A stretch of 64,000 bases of DNA, taken from Aphelidium insulamus. Lineage: Eukaryota > Aphelidiomycota > Aphelidea > Aphelidiaceae. Under the pieces are notes generated by a model that ran no database searches, was not told where the DNA came from, and saw nothing but the letters and a program-made list of their open reading frames with translations. Shown piece after piece: positions 1 to 11,334 of this stretch; the first letter of the stretch is position 1, and each line of letters begins with the position of its first letter. Where the stretch lies: contig JAZDSV010000002.1 of the NCBI GenBank assembly GCA_036784855.1, positions 232,501 through 296,500 on the forward strand. Reading direction: 5' to 3'. The position numbers and the translations under genes are program-made.

Positions 1-2580
1 GTTCCACGCGGCGCACAGTATCCAGCGCGAGGATGGGTGGCGTGCCAATGGCGGATTGGTAGTCGACAATGGCTTTGTCGATCCAGACCATGGAACACTC
101 GGTGTAGTCGGACCACTCGTCGCCGGTAAACTTGCGATATCGCACGGCAAGCGGCCCAAATTTGGCCTCAATCTTTCTCACAGCTTCGGTGACGCGCAAT
201 CCCGACAGCGGACGTGACACATTGCTGGCAACTTCATTCATTGTTTCGGCGGGCGGCTCGGAATGCTTGTCATCATTGTCTGCAGTTCTTGGTAGCGGCG
301 TGGTACTCGCAGATTGTGGCGCGGGGGAACCACTCTCCAGATGATCCAAATCACCAGTGTCTTCATAGTTTATCGCGGCTGACAGCAGCGCCTCCGAGTG
401 GTCCAGTGACTCGATCGATGAGACAGACTGACGCATGTCCAATACGCCGTCCGCCGTACTAATGGCACCATCTGCGAGCGGTGATTCGGCTGTAAACGGT
501 CTCTGCTGCAAAAGTGACTGATTCCTATACGATTGATTCTCGTTGAAAAGCTTGAGCCAATTTGCGCCCGCTTCATCCTTGAACGAGTCGATGCGTCGGC
601 GCAGTTCGTCGCCTGGTGTGTTTACCATGTCCACAACACTGGTGTTGCTGCTACTCTTTCCCCCTCGACCGCCCCTAATCAGTATTGGTGATGGCATTGC
701 CGAAACAGATTGTTGTTGCTGCTGCTGCTGTGCCAGTGCATTTAAATCGTCCATTCGCTTCATGCGCCGGTTTGCGGATGGCGAAGTGGCGGCCGAGGAG
801 GAGACGACGCTGAAGCTCAGACTGGCGGTCTCGGACGCCTCTGGAACAGTCTGATCGACGATGACGGCGTTCCTGGAGCGCTGACCGCGCTGGTGTCTGC
901 CTCCGGTGGTGGCTCTACTGTGCGCAAATATCACGGGTGACGCGGGAACAGTTGGTGGTGCAGAGCGAACAGTGGCCGCGGTTGCGGCCATCGACTCTTG
1001 CGTAGGGAACTTTGCAGCAGCCGGTGCCGAAGTTACGCTGCTGCTGCTGCTTCCACCATCCAGCCGTATGCCGAGGCGTTCAATTATTTTTGGCGGCGAA
1101 TCGTCAACGGTGGCAGTCTTGCTGCGTTCGGGTCCCAGCGCGGCAAATATACGCAGCCGGATATTCTTGGAGACGGCGATGGCGTTGCGTGCAATCCGTA
1201 CGTGCATCAGTTCAGGCAACGAGGCGCACAGCTGCACAAACTCTGCGGCATCGGCGAGCATATTGTGCCGCACGTCCAGCGACACCAGAGCCCACAACTT
1301 TTCCAAGCCGTGCGTGGAGGCAATCCGGTTGTGTGACAAATCGAGGGCGGCAATGTGGCCGAGACAGAGCGGCACATTTACCACTTCAGTCAGGGCATTG
1401 TGGGCCATGGACAGCCGGTCCAGATTGAACAGCCGGTCGAGGGTGGCCGGGACAACGGTGAATTCATTGTGTGGAAGTAGCAGCTCGCGCACACCTGTCA
1501 GCCATCGTAGTGTCTCGCCGTCCAAGTCGCACAATTTGTTCCGCGACAAATCAACGCGACGCAAACTGCTCCACGCGCCCTCCAGCAGGCTCTTGTCTAA
1601 TAACCGTTTAACATATATCAATAATAAGATGCAGTTATAATAACGTGCCAGTGATTTCATGCCATCTGGTAATGCTGGCGGGGGAGGTGGAGGCCGGTGG
1701 AACGGGCGAGAGCTTGCCGCCCTCAAACGAGTTGGCGCTGTGCCGCTGCTTGCCTTTGCGCCGCGTGGCCGACTGCAGAAGCGGCGTGATGAACAGCTGA
1801 GAGATGGCGGTGATGCCGGCGCGCTGACACGAGATTGTTTCAATCTGGCGATGGACCACATCCAGGCCAAACAGCGTGTCAGGCGAGACCGAGTCCAGTC
1901 GCAATTCGCGCAAACTGCGAAATAGGCCCAAGTCAAGACAGGCGGGCAGGGAGCCGGCACGCTGCGGGTCACGGATAGTCTTTTTGCCGACGGGGCTGAT
2001 GGTCAGCGCCTCAACAAGGCCAAAAAAGCACCAAATGGTGCGCAGGGCATTTTTGATGTCCGCGGTGGTACTTGTGGGCGGTGGCGTCGTGGAATAGACT
2101 GCCGCTACAGGTTTGGCAATCGTGTGCAACATGCGCAGCTCCACACGCAGCGATGCCGCTTCACTTGGCTGTTCATTCAGATTAATTTATAGCGTTTTAT
2201 AGGTATATATATAAGTGTGAATATAGACAACGCTACCAACCAGCCACTCGGGATACTCGGCAAAGCGCTGCTGTACATAGCAGAGGTGCCGCGGGTCAAT
2301 GCTGAACCTGACTTGCGATGCTGCATTAGCTGTACCGGCCGTGCCTACACAGATGCGGGTGTGTGAGTACAGACACTCTTCGTTACAAGCAGGCCTAACC
2401 ATCTGTCGTTACAGAGTTGTTGTTGTTGTTGCTGGCAGCGAGCAGTCGCGGCACCTCCACGCGGCTGATGTAGCCGGCAAGAAGCACAATAAAGCGGTCA
2501 CCGCTCAACTCATCGCTGATGTGGACTTGGGTGCCAGATGGCGCGTTTGGCGGTTTGGGCGGCGGCGGTGGTGGCGGCAT
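1..2580 (-). CDS. STK11IP/nischarin-like leucine-rich-repeat protein (3' end outside window)
   Basis: Family members are cytoplasmic or endosomal scaffolds; STK11IP binds the kinase LKB1. The N-terminus is proline-rich. An intron of about 95 nt follows, then one at about 2170-2220 whose splice joins EYPEWL to PSEAASLRVELRML. The segment LFRSLRELRLDSV, a block reading LFGLDVVHRQIETISCQR, and the LRR run (VDLSRNKLCDLDGETLR, LDRLSMAHNALTEV, IAALDLSHNRIAST, LVSLDVRHNML, 1140-1590) match the STK11IP layout. After a Ser-rich linker comes RRRIDSFKDEAGANWLKLFN (about 520-600), like the conserved motif after the LRRs in STK11IP. Near 1590-1640 a 48-nt intron restores the frame. Near 1690 the frame also changes; a 61-nt GT-AG intron (about 1717-1777) would reconcile it, but an indel in the G run at 1679-1684 cannot be excluded. 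Start taken at the second in-frame Met (2580; alternative 2625). Confidence 0.75.
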
Positions 2581-3046
2581 TGAAGCGCGCCCAATTGTGC
2601 AAGAGATTCGTTGATTATGAATCAACGAATGCTATTATATTGTTCAGTCATTGTCGACTGCTGTTATATTGTGGCTGCCTGCGACATGTATGTGTGGATA
2701 GTAAGCATGTTTGTGTATAATGGACACGCATTATACATGTATTTACACCTCTATTTGACGATATCAACGATTTTATGTGACCTGACCGTAAACGTATTAT
2801 CAACAATATTACTAGCTACAACTGTGCCGCCATACAGCTTTCACATATATATCGACTAACACATCGGATATCTATGCGCTGCGCAATGCATGAGCGATTG
2901 ATTACTTCTATTAGCTAATTATCACAATGAGGTGCAACCATGACGTGAAATGCCCCACTATATTGTAAGGTTTACACAACAAACGACAAGTTGACATGTA
3001 TGAGCTAGCAGCTCACTGCGGTTAATGTACATACTCGATAACAAAA

Positions 3047-3154
3047 AGAAAGAAGAAAGGATCAAGAAGAAAGAAGAAAGAAAGAAAGAAAGAAAGAGAA
3101 ATCAAGAAGAAAGAAGAAAGAAAGAAAGAAAGAGAAAGAAAGAAAGAAAGAAAG

Positions 3155-3237
<83 letters not shown>

Positions 3238-3254
3238 GAGAAAGAAAGAAAGAA
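3047..3254. repeat. (GAAA)n microsatellite upstream of AASDH
   Basis: About 200 bp of nearly pure AAAG/GAAA with a few GAGA and ATCAAG interruptions; the cleanest stretch is about 3160-3235. It ends 12 bp before the presumed start codon of the AASDH gene. Lysine/arginine-rich and phenylalanine-rich reading frames across it are products of the repeat. The rest of the 2626-3266 gap is AT-rich and holds no gene that I can see. Confidence 0.95.
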
Positions 3255-3266
3255 CTGATTGGCTCC

Positions 3267-6200
3267 ATGAATCTTGCACTCGCCGACAGCGGCACTGCGC
3301 TTACATGGTGGCGCCCTGACACGCCGTCAAGTGTAGACAACGGCACTGCTGATGATGCGGCCATTGGCACCATGGTGGCACAGGGTGTGGGCTATGCGGA
3401 GCTGCGGCATTGGGTGTCACGTGTCACCGAAGAGTTGCGCCAACAGCTGAATGCACGTCAGTGTCGAAGGTGCCACAGCAGCAGGCACTCAATGTACCGC
3501 AGATATCTGCCATGGACCGTGTTGGTGTGATGGCCGCCCCCGTGAGCCTGGACACAGTCATCGCCATTCTGAGGTGCAGTAGATATGTGGATACTGAAAT
3601 GCCTACTTGACACCACTGCAGCCTGTTCCAGATGGGGGCAACGTATGTACCCTTATCGCTTGCTCAACTACCCCTGGCGACTGAAAAGCTTGGCTTGAGG
3701 CTTGTGCTGGCTGATTTGGACTCACGGCCTCAATTGTCCGGATGGGCCCATGAATCCAACCTGGTATCTGTACGCCTCGCTTCCTTCTTGCCAGATACCA
3801 TTTCAAAGCCGACAGTCGTGCCCTCTCTGCCTGACATTGCATACATTATCCAGACGTCGGGAACCACGGGCGACGCGTCGTTTGTCCAAGTGCCACGCTC
3901 TACTGTGCAAGAGCACCTGTCGGAACTGGGGTATGCTTGTTTCGTACTATTCTTAATCGACGCTGACATGTTGCGCCGTGATGGCCAGTGAGCGGCTGGG
4001 CGGTGACGCCAAAATGTGCACGTGTCTGAGCACCGCGCTAACATTCGACCCGTCCATCGTGGAGTTGCTGTTGCCGCTGCGGTGTGGCGGCCGCGTGGTT
4101 ATTGTCCACCCGCGAGTGTTGCAATCGCCGGCCGCTCTGTGCACTGCAATTACCACATGTGGTGTCACGCTGTTCCAGTGCACCAATGCGGCGTTTGGGA
4201 GACTGACAGCCGCCGAACAAGCGCTGGTGTTCCGCAGTACGCGGGATGTTTTACTGGGTGGCGACACGCTCTCCCCGGCCACTGTTGCCGTGTGGCGGCG
4301 GTGCAAATCTTCCTCGTTTGGCACTCCTTGCGCCCAGCTGTGGAATATCTACGGCACCACCGAATGCTCCGTCTGGGCAATGATGCATGCCGTCACTGTT
4401 GGGCCGCTACCGGCCGAGGCGGATTTGGGGTTCCCGCTGGGCACGGCGCTGTCACATACAAAGTTACGTGTCGAGGAGCTAGCCTCTGATAACGGCGCAT
4501 TTCAAGATGGTTGTGAACTGTGGATCGGCGGCGAGAAACGCATCTGCTACGTCAACTCTGAAACCGAGCCTTTAATGTGAGTTAATGCAGTGTACACATT
4601 ACACAGGCGAGCTTTAATGATTTTAGAATGAGATTAACGGGGGACTTGGTGACGAGGTGTGACGGGGAATTATACTTTTGCGGTCGTAGAGACTTTATAA
4701 TCAAGAGATTTGGACGGCGCGTCAGCACGGAGCTGGTGGCGGCCAGGCTTGCACGCCAGTTGCGCAGTGTCGGCAATGAGGTTCAGCAGTGTTGCGCTGT
4801 GTGCGAGCTGCAAGCGGATCATGATGATGACAATGATGATGTAAATGGTCGCACCGAGGTTCTGGTTGCCTACTTGTGGTGCACGATGCTGCCCGGCGTG
4901 GATACTCTTCTCAGCGCGCTCAAAATGCTGCCAGATGCCTGTCGCCCGGATCACTTTTACTTCTTTGATCAGCGACCGGACAGTCCCCCGCCACCGTTAA
5001 CACGGAGCGGTAAGCTGGATCGTCGTGCAGTAATCTTGCTGAAGCTCCGCGCTTCGTGGCATACACCGCACAGTCTGCTGTACACAATGCCGTCATCAAC
5101 GACAGAGACTGTTCAATCATTCATTCTGGCTACAGTGCGGCGCTTGCTTCGCATAGATGACGATGCTGACTTCTTGTCACAGCACTTTCTATCCATTGGT
5201 GGGGCCGAATCTCCACCTTCATCTCTGCACGCATTCCTGCTAGCCGACGCTTTGAAACGTCGCTACAATTTGACCGCTCAGCACAAGCAAAGGTACATTA
5301 TTGATGTCATATTTGTTTGGAGTGTTAATGACAGCTAGAGTTTTGGCTGCGATTCTGAACGGTCCTCTTGGTGGAGTGGTACATGTTGTGCAAAGAACGG
5401 ATGAGCTATTGCGTTTGGAAACATCGACTGCCGTCGTGGTAACTGGTGTTAAGAAATCTGTGGAGACCTCCGCCGGAGACCTAATGCAGCAGTGTCTTGC
5501 CAGCGCTGAGCCGCATTTTGAAGCGCACAGCCGCTTCCGCGCACCTGCAGCATGTGCTACGGAACGACTCTGCACATCAGCGACTGCATCTATGTCGATA
5601 AGGTGGAAGTTGGACCTGGCCAAGTGCATTGATGCATCGCCACTAGTCGTGCAGTTTATCTCCCCGACGACGAAATCCTTGAATAATGCAGTTTGCGTGG
5701 CCTTCATTGGTTCACATGCCGGCCACTTTGTTGCAATTGATTGCGCTCGGGGCACTGAACTGTGGCGCACCACGCTGCCCGATAGAATCGAGTCGTCGGC
5801 CTGCGTGACTCACTGCGGCCGTCTTGTTGTTGTCGGGTGCTACGATGGTGGCATATACGCACTTTGCACACTCAGTGGCACCGTGAGTGCGGTGTACCAG
5901 ACTGACGGCCAAGTCAAGTGTTCGCCGACGGTGCAGCCAGGCACCCACCACGTCTGGGTCGGCTCGCACGATCACTCGGTGTACTGTCTGGCCGTCACGA
6001 CAGACAAGCCGTGGACTCTGATTCACCGCTACCTACTGGATGGCAGCGTATTTGCTGCTGTACGTTTCAATAACGATCAGAATGACAAGACGATGGCTTT
6101 CTGCTGCACGACCAGAGGCACAGTGTATGCACTGCGCGATGGAGAACAGGTGTGGATGGTCGAGCTGGACGGCGCGATCTTTGCGTCACCTGCTGTCCTG

Positions 6201-6726
6201 AACAATAATATGTATGTGGCCACTGTCCGGGGCGCTCTGCAGTGCATATCCGTCACTGTTGGCACACTGGTTCGTGCATGTATGTAGCTCTGTCTCATTT
6301 TGTTTAACGATGACACAGATGCGCACAATTCAAGTGTGCGCCGAGCCAATATTCTCTTCACTGCAAGTATTTGGCGGCAAGCTGTTGTTTGGCGGCCATG
6401 ATGGCAAGGTCCACGTGGTCAACGCCGACAATGGCACTCTCTCCGCAGTTAGCGAGTGCGTAATGGAAGCTCCAGTGTTTGCGTCGGCACAGTCGTTGGA
6501 TGCGCATGCAAGCAATGTGGTTGCGTGTGATACTGGCGGTAGCGTCGCTCTATTCCATCGTTATCACGAAGACGCTACTGCGTATCAGAGAATCGGTGCT
6601 TGCACGCTGGGCGGTGCCATATTCTCATCTCCCCTGATTCTGCCGCGTCAAGAAGACGACAGCCTGGCTGTGCTTGTCGGCTGCCGCGACAACTATCTCT
6701 ACTGCATAGATGTGGCACTAGATTAG
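3267..6726 (+). CDS. AASDH: AASDH-type acyl-CoA synthetase/adenylating enzyme with carrier domain and PQQ beta-propeller
   Basis: A three-part protein like beta-alanine-activating enzyme (AASDH/ACSF4): adenylation domain, carrier domain, PQQ propeller. Adenylation motifs in order: YIIQTSGTTG (ATP-binding loop), LTFDPSIVELLLPL, NIYGTTECS, RLTGDLVT followed by GELYFCGRRDFIIKRFGRR, and SGKLDRR with the catalytic-type Lys. A carrier-like segment (FLSQHFLSIGGAESPPSSL) follows; its phosphopantetheine serine is less canonical than usual. From about 5600 come PQQ-type blades such as GHFVAIDCARGTELWRT, GGIYALCTLSGTV, GKVHVVNADNGTLS and DNYLYCIDVALD. I infer seven or so exons. Clear introns: 3573-3620, 3930-3990 (joins ELG to ERLGGD), 4576-4627, 5292-5337 and 6269-6318. 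A frame change near 3415-3470 is resolved by a 56-nt intron that also gives the expected spacing. Family role: activation of beta-alanine or related acids; the in vivo substrate is not settled. Confidence 0.88.
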
Positions 6727-6810
6727 TTGCTCTTTAATGTAGGCATGTAGTCATGTGGGTGCGTAGGACAAAACCATGGTGACACTGATGGCATCACATT
6801 ATTTCATTTG

Positions 6811-7551
6811 TCATCTCTGCGTGTACTGCGGTGGCGGCGCTTCCTCATCCGCACAGGAACAGCTAGCAACTTCATCGTGGTCATCCATTGGCACTGAGCC
6901 TCGCGCGGGCACAACAGCCACCCTGCAGTGGCCGAGAGCAGGTTCCGCAGAGTATGCCGGCAGACCATCCGCATCATACAGCAGCGGAACCGTCTCGCCG
7001 GGAAATCCGGGGTACAATCCCCGTCGACTTTGACTTGCATATATGTCGTCGCTATCGTCGTCCCCGTCAATATCGCCATCAATGTCACTATCGCGCCTCC
7101 TCCTACTCCGCCTCCTGGCAGCACAGCAGAAAGCATTCCCGGTGCACCATGCAGGCATCCACCTTCGCAGCAGGCAGCACCCACACACGGCCATGAGGAG
7201 CGCGGCCACCAAGTACAGATACCCCGGCGGTCCAGAACGACCGCCGCCCACAATATCAAACACGAGCGACGGGCACGTGCTGGCCACATCACCCGCACTC
7301 GACACCGGCATCACCACCAGCCCGCCATTGCACTCGCACACGTTGGGCATGCCGGCCCGGCACCGGCCACCCACGCACTCGGACGGGCGGCACACGCGAT
7401 ACTCGCACTGATTGCCGAACGTGTCCTCCGGGCAGCCGTCATGGTAGTCGGGCACGGCACAGAATCCGTCCGCGGTGGTTGGTGCTTCCCCGGGGCGACA
7501 GTGCCGCTGCTGGCACTCGTCGCCGAAAAGTCCGAGCGGGCATTTGGACAT
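6811..7551 (-). CDS. Cys-rich (EGF-like) single-pass membrane protein with C-terminal PPxY motif
   Basis: A 246-residue intronless frame. Residues 4-90 are Cys-rich with EGF-like spacing (CPLGLFGDECQQRHC, CPEDTFGNQCEYRVC, CVGGRC, CECNGG). One transmembrane helix follows (about 108-128, YLYLVAALLMAVCGCCLL), then a basic stop-transfer patch (RRRSRRRR), an acidic Asp-rich stretch and a tail ending PPPQYTQR. PPQY fits the PPxY ligand of WW domains, as in NEDD4-type ubiquitin ligases. No signal peptide is visible at the listed start, so either an upstream exon supplies it or the helix is a reverse signal-anchor. It converges tail to tail with AASDH (84 bp gap). I do not recognise a specific family; a receptor-like or adaptor role is inference. 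Confidence 0.6.
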   Translation of the reverse strand: MSKCPLGLFGDECQQRHCRPGEAPTTADGFCAVPDYHDGCPEDTFGNQCEYRVCRPSECVGGRCRAGMPNVCECNGGLVVMPVSSAGDVASTCPSLVFDIVGGGRSGPPGYLYLVAALLMAVCGCCLLRRWMPAWCTGNAFCCAARRRSRRRRDSDIDGDIDGDDDSDDIYASQSRRGLYPGFPGETVPLLYDADGLPAYSAEPALGHCRVAVVPARGSVPMDDHDEVASCSCADEEAPPPQYTQR

Positions 7552-7902
7552 TTTGTGATATGCCGACTTTTGAGGACTCGATTCCCTTGATTCAGCCCAT
7601 ATTTAGTTTTCGCGATTCAGTCCCGGATCATAGGTGATCGGCGCCCGCCACTGAATCGGACTGAATCCGGCCGTCGCCGCCGCCCAGCCGCCCGCCACGG
7701 CCACCGCCGCCCCCCGCTGCAGCCCACACACCCTGTGAATAGACCACATTCTCAGGGGTAACTTCTCTCTCTTTTCACCGGCTTGAGTGAACCGTCTGCC
7801 GCCTGCCCGCCGCCACCGAGATGACAGTGACCGTCGACCTGACTGACACCGTCCACACCGTGCCGCCTGCACAGCCGCCTGTGGTTATCGACCTGACTGC
7901 GG

Positions 7903-8467
7903 ATGACTGCGCTGCCCACCGTTGTGCTATCCATCGTATGTAGGTCATCGTAATTTTGCATACTGCGTAGTGGAAGTGGCCACCCGCACTGTTCTGCACT
8001 GGGAGCGCCTGGCCCTGATGACTACGCCAAATGTTCGTCCGCGCAACACCGGTGTCGTGGCCGCCAAGCGTATCACCGCGCTTGTGAAAGTGCTGAAGCC
8101 GCACTATTCGGTACACGCGGTGGTGGAGCGCCAGTTGCCGTACATGGCACGCGGTCGTGAGGCGCACCATTTCGTCAACACATGGTCACGTATCGCAGCG
8201 CATTATCATTCCAGAGCGCCATCCACGCGGCGCTTGAGTGCAGCGGTGTCCAGCACGACGACTGCAGTCCATTAAAGGTGAAGCGCGCGTTTGCCATCAT
8301 TGGCACAGCTGCGGAGAAAGAAACGTGCGACAGTCATGCTAGTTCGCAGCTATCTGACTGGCAGTGCCATTGTTGCCATTCCACCCGCGCTAGGCCAATA
8401 CTTTCGCGCCTCCGCAAAGAAAGATGACTTGGCAGACTGTCTCTTGCAGGCGATTATGCATGTTTAA
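7903..8467 (+). pseudogene. RuvC/Cce1 (poxvirus A22-like) Holliday-junction resolvase, apparently frameshifted
   Basis: The parts of an RNase H-fold resolvase are present in order but in alternating frames: MTALPTVVLSI, then VGHRNFAYCVVE plus VLHWERLAL, then VVERQLPYM (second catalytic acid), then FQSAIHAALECSGV and PLKVKRAF, then RRKKRATVMLVRSYL, ending KKDDLADCLLQAIMHV with the paired Asp residues of the family. Breaks: an extra base near 7932-7936 exactly where the first catalytic Asp is expected, one between about 8160 and 8200, and a compensating one near 8300. An alternative start at 7820 with a 35-nt intron would remove the FAYC strand. Cellular members (Cce1/Ydc2/MOC1) work in organelles; the same fold occurs in large DNA viruses. 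A decayed gene or assembly indels are both possible. This copy is described only as it stands. Confidence 0.6.
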
Positions 8468-8562
8468 CGGCAAGTAGACCACACACCACCCACCACACCT
8501 CAAGAGTAAGATCACACTGCTGCAATGCAATCACACACAATAAACAGCTGTCTCAGCACTAC

Positions 8563-9490
8563 ATGTACGCTATTGAGGCCTCTGTTGCCGGCGCGACGGC
8601 GCCGGAGCCTGAGGATGAGTACACGGCTGATGCACCTGAGCCCGACGACGACTACACGGGCGATGACAATGTGGCATTTGATTACGCCACGTTTCGTGAT
8701 GAAAATTTGGAATTTGACTATGCCGCGGCACTACGCAGTACGTCTGACAATGTTCTTCATTGTCTCACATCGGCTGTAGATGGCAATCTCCTAGCTGCGA
8801 TGGGCACTGAAGCCGAAGAAGTCGTCATTTCAGCACCAGCAGCTCCGCCGTCCATTCAAGAGCTTTATGAGGCACGTGGCGAGGAACTTTGGGCGGAAGC
8901 AAAGCTGAAGAATCGGCCAAAAACCGTCTTGAGCTACTGAAACGTGCGTATTGTTGTGATTGTGCGTTGCGGCTTAGCCTGATTGTAGCAACATGGCGGC
9001 GATTATTAAATTTGCAAAGTCGTCGCCACTGTGGAAGAACTTGGATTTTAACGACATGTCATTCCATAATGCGAAGCATCTACCGAATGTTCTCATTGAC
9101 GCAATTGGAAATCGCTGTGGGTTTCCGTCGGAGCAGGGATCGGAGGAATTTCGTCGCGCAAATCAGCTACAGCGACGGCTTACCGCGCTGCGCGTTTTCG
9201 GCATACTACCGACAAAAGCTAGATGGCAATCTCATGTGGCAATCCTGCATGGGCGAAAATAACACGCTGATGATGTATGTTTGATATTATTTTCATCAAC
9301 TCATTTTACAGGCGTGGAAATCCGGCAAAGGACATTGCAGTGTCCGAATTCATCAAGGCGCTCAATATGGCAAAGGTACGCATGCATTTGCACATATTAA
9401 TTGAAAACATTTGTGTAGCGTGCCGTTGGCGAAAAAACCGAGTCACAGCGTGCAATGACAGCAGGCGTACTGAAGCGCTTGTGGTCTTGA
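8563..9490 (+). CDS. Acidic protein with a tyrosine-recombinase N-terminal-like segment
   Basis: Starts with a very acidic region (EPEDEYTADAPEPDDDY). The best exon chain I can build: a splice of about 50 nt near 8850-8900 leading to KAEESAKNRLELLKR, an intron 8949-8990 (gtattg...tgtag), a 40-nt intron near 9126-9166, one at 9276-9313 and one at 9376-9420. The product ends ...SDGLPRCAFSAYYRQKLDG, then MMRGNPAKDIAVSEFIKALN, then AKRAVGEKTESQRAMTAGVL and KRLWS, stop at 9490. The GNPAKD...V..FIKALN...AMT pattern resembles the core-binding (SAM-like) domain of eukaryotic DIRS/Crypton-type tyrosine recombinases. No catalytic R...HxxR...Y domain follows, so it would be truncated or domesticated. 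Function is not assigned; the similarity is from pattern memory only. Confidence 0.4.
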
Positions 9491-9974
9491 CATAGTCCTC
9501 CAGCAGACGGACCTGAAGGTCGGCGGCAAGTTCTTTGGCAGGATACTGCACTATGACAGCGGCTCTCGGAGGTGGAGGGCTTGCTGCCACGCGGTCTTCA
9601 GCAGGAGGCACCTCTCCTTTTTTCAGCATGAGACGGAGGCGCGTGGCGACAAGTTTGGCCTTCTTGCCACGGTACAGGTCCTTCAACGCCGTCAGAGGCT
9701 TCTTGCGCGCAAGGCCATCAATATTCCACGTGGCATAGTGCCCGGGATAGTAGTGGCGAAACCACAGCTGCAGCTGAGCTGCCTTCATTGATGTAGGCCC
9801 AAGCTCTTTGGGTGCTACTTGCACGTCAAGAACTGCGTTACTATCATCTGCAGCAGACTCATTAGCCTGCGCACTCAATGCCGCCGGTGCAGCTGCTGCA
9901 GGTACAGGCAATGCCGCGGCAGAGGCAGCATTGCTGCTGGAGGGCGGAGGAGGCATAGGGGGCGGGCTGCTCAT
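9306..9974 (-). CDS. Uncharacterised Ala/Pro-rich protein, 3' end uncertain
   Basis: An open frame of 222 residues. The N-terminus is low-complexity Pro/Ala (PPPMPPPPSSSNAASAAALP). A more protein-like core lies around residues 62-125 (SMKAAQLQLWFRHYYPGHYA, WNIDGLARKKPLTALKDLYR), with many Lys/Arg afterwards (GKKAKLVATRLRLMLKKGE). I recognise no family. The last 60 or so codons lie antisense to the last two exons of the plus-strand recombinase-like gene (9314-9490), so the true stop or a splice is probably near 9480-9500 and the two transcripts would overlap tail to tail. Confidence 0.4.
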   Translation of the reverse strand: MSSPPPMPPPPSSSNAASAAALPVPAAAAPAALSAQANESAADDSNAVLDVQVAPKELGPTSMKAAQLQLWFRHYYPGHYATWNIDGLARKKPLTALKDLYRGKKAKLVATRLRLMLKKGEVPPAEDRVAASPPPPRAAVIVQYPAKELAADLQVRLLEDYVKTTSASVRLLSLHAVTRFFRQRHATQMFSINMCKCMRTFAILSALMNSDTAMSFAGFPRL

Positions 9975-9989
9975 AGTGAAGGCGCGGTA

Positions 9990-10845
9990 GTAGTAGAAGT
10001 AGCAAGGGCGGCGGTGGCAATTGGCAGTGCCGTGTGGTGGCGTGCAGCGCAGGAGGGGCTATGTGCAAGGGGCCGGCGGCGGTGACGGCAGCTGACTGGG
10101 TGTTACAGCTACAGCTATATAAGGGCCACTGAACTGGCGGTTACATATGATACAATCAATCATATATGATAGGGGGACTGAATCGGCCGTTGCTAAAAAG
10201 TAGTTATCTTAAGTAGTTCAGTCATTACATATGATTGTTATATGTAGCAGCGCGCCCAATTGGACTGAATCGCCTACTTTGTAATTCCCATTGGCAAATT
10301 TCCTGATTGGGTCAGCTGGCAAACAATCCCCCTCACACACTCAGCACACACACACTAGCTAGTACCACACTGAACACTACGCTGGAGCTAATCACTATTT
10401 ATTATACTGCCATACAGTTAATTCCGACTCTATTTACACTACTGCGACGTCAGCATCCCGAGAAAACCCTCCAGTGGCGGGAAATGACCCCAAGTCAACG
10501 CCGTCTCCCGTAAATAGCAGCCATACTGCCATACAAACTGCAATTACAATTTCCTTGACATGATGGTTCACATACAATGTGCTATGTAAATACGCATTTT
10601 GCCTCCTACACTTTTCTCTGATGCATTCACCGTTACCTCGAATGCAATTTTGGACTCTCACGCTCAATAACGTCTATATTATGTGGAACTACTATAATCA
10701 CCACTACTATAACAATGGCAGCTCATACGTGCCCGGACATTGTCAAGTCATTTCCCACATTCAATTACATTCTCAGTTCAATTACAATATCAGTTTGCAT
10801 TCAACTATCTATGTTACCGGCAATTGACTACCCTAGCAGTCAAGA
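9990..10845. other. Intergenic stretch without a supported gene
   Basis: AT-rich after 10100. It contains related short words in both orientations around 10143-10250 (catatgat, atcatatatgat, acatatgattgttatatg), giving weak inverted-repeat character. I see no long frame with protein-like composition and no RNA gene. Confidence 0.6.
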
Positions 10846-11288
10846 CTACTGGCATGCTGACAGAATCAGAGAGTCCAGGAGTGAACGCGCCACTGACAGT
10901 GTGTCTAGTCGCGCCTGCACCCCACTAGTGAGCCACGGTGCAAACTGTTCTTGCACCTCAGTGAGACGCGCATCATTCTCTAGCCCATTCTGCACCAAGG
11001 TGTCCATCACCGAGGGAATCAGTTGTGCCACAAAGTCGGCTGCGTATGCCTGCGCTGCCACCCGGCGATCATTCTCTTCCTTTTCATTGCGCAGACGAAT
11101 CTGTTCGACCATACGTCGCTCCTGCACAGATTAACTTTATGCACAACAATAGTTGGGACATATAAGTGCGTACCCTCTCGGCATCGCGTCGCTTCTCCGC
11201 CGCCTCCAGCCGCTGCACCTCAATCTGTTCCGCGCGTTTCTTGGCCGCGAATTGCGCCTGCATGCAGATGGTGGTCAATATCAGTCAG

Positions 11289-11334
<46 letters not shown>

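Noticed and set aside
3022-3279. Lys/Arg-rich and Phe/Leu/Ser-rich open frames over the GAAA repeat
   Set aside because: Pure translation of a tetranucleotide repeat on both strands; no other coding signal.
3415-3470. Apparent frameshift in the AASDH N-terminus
   Set aside because: A 56-nt GT-AG intron removes it and gives the expected distance between the YAEL helix and the RVGVMA strand.
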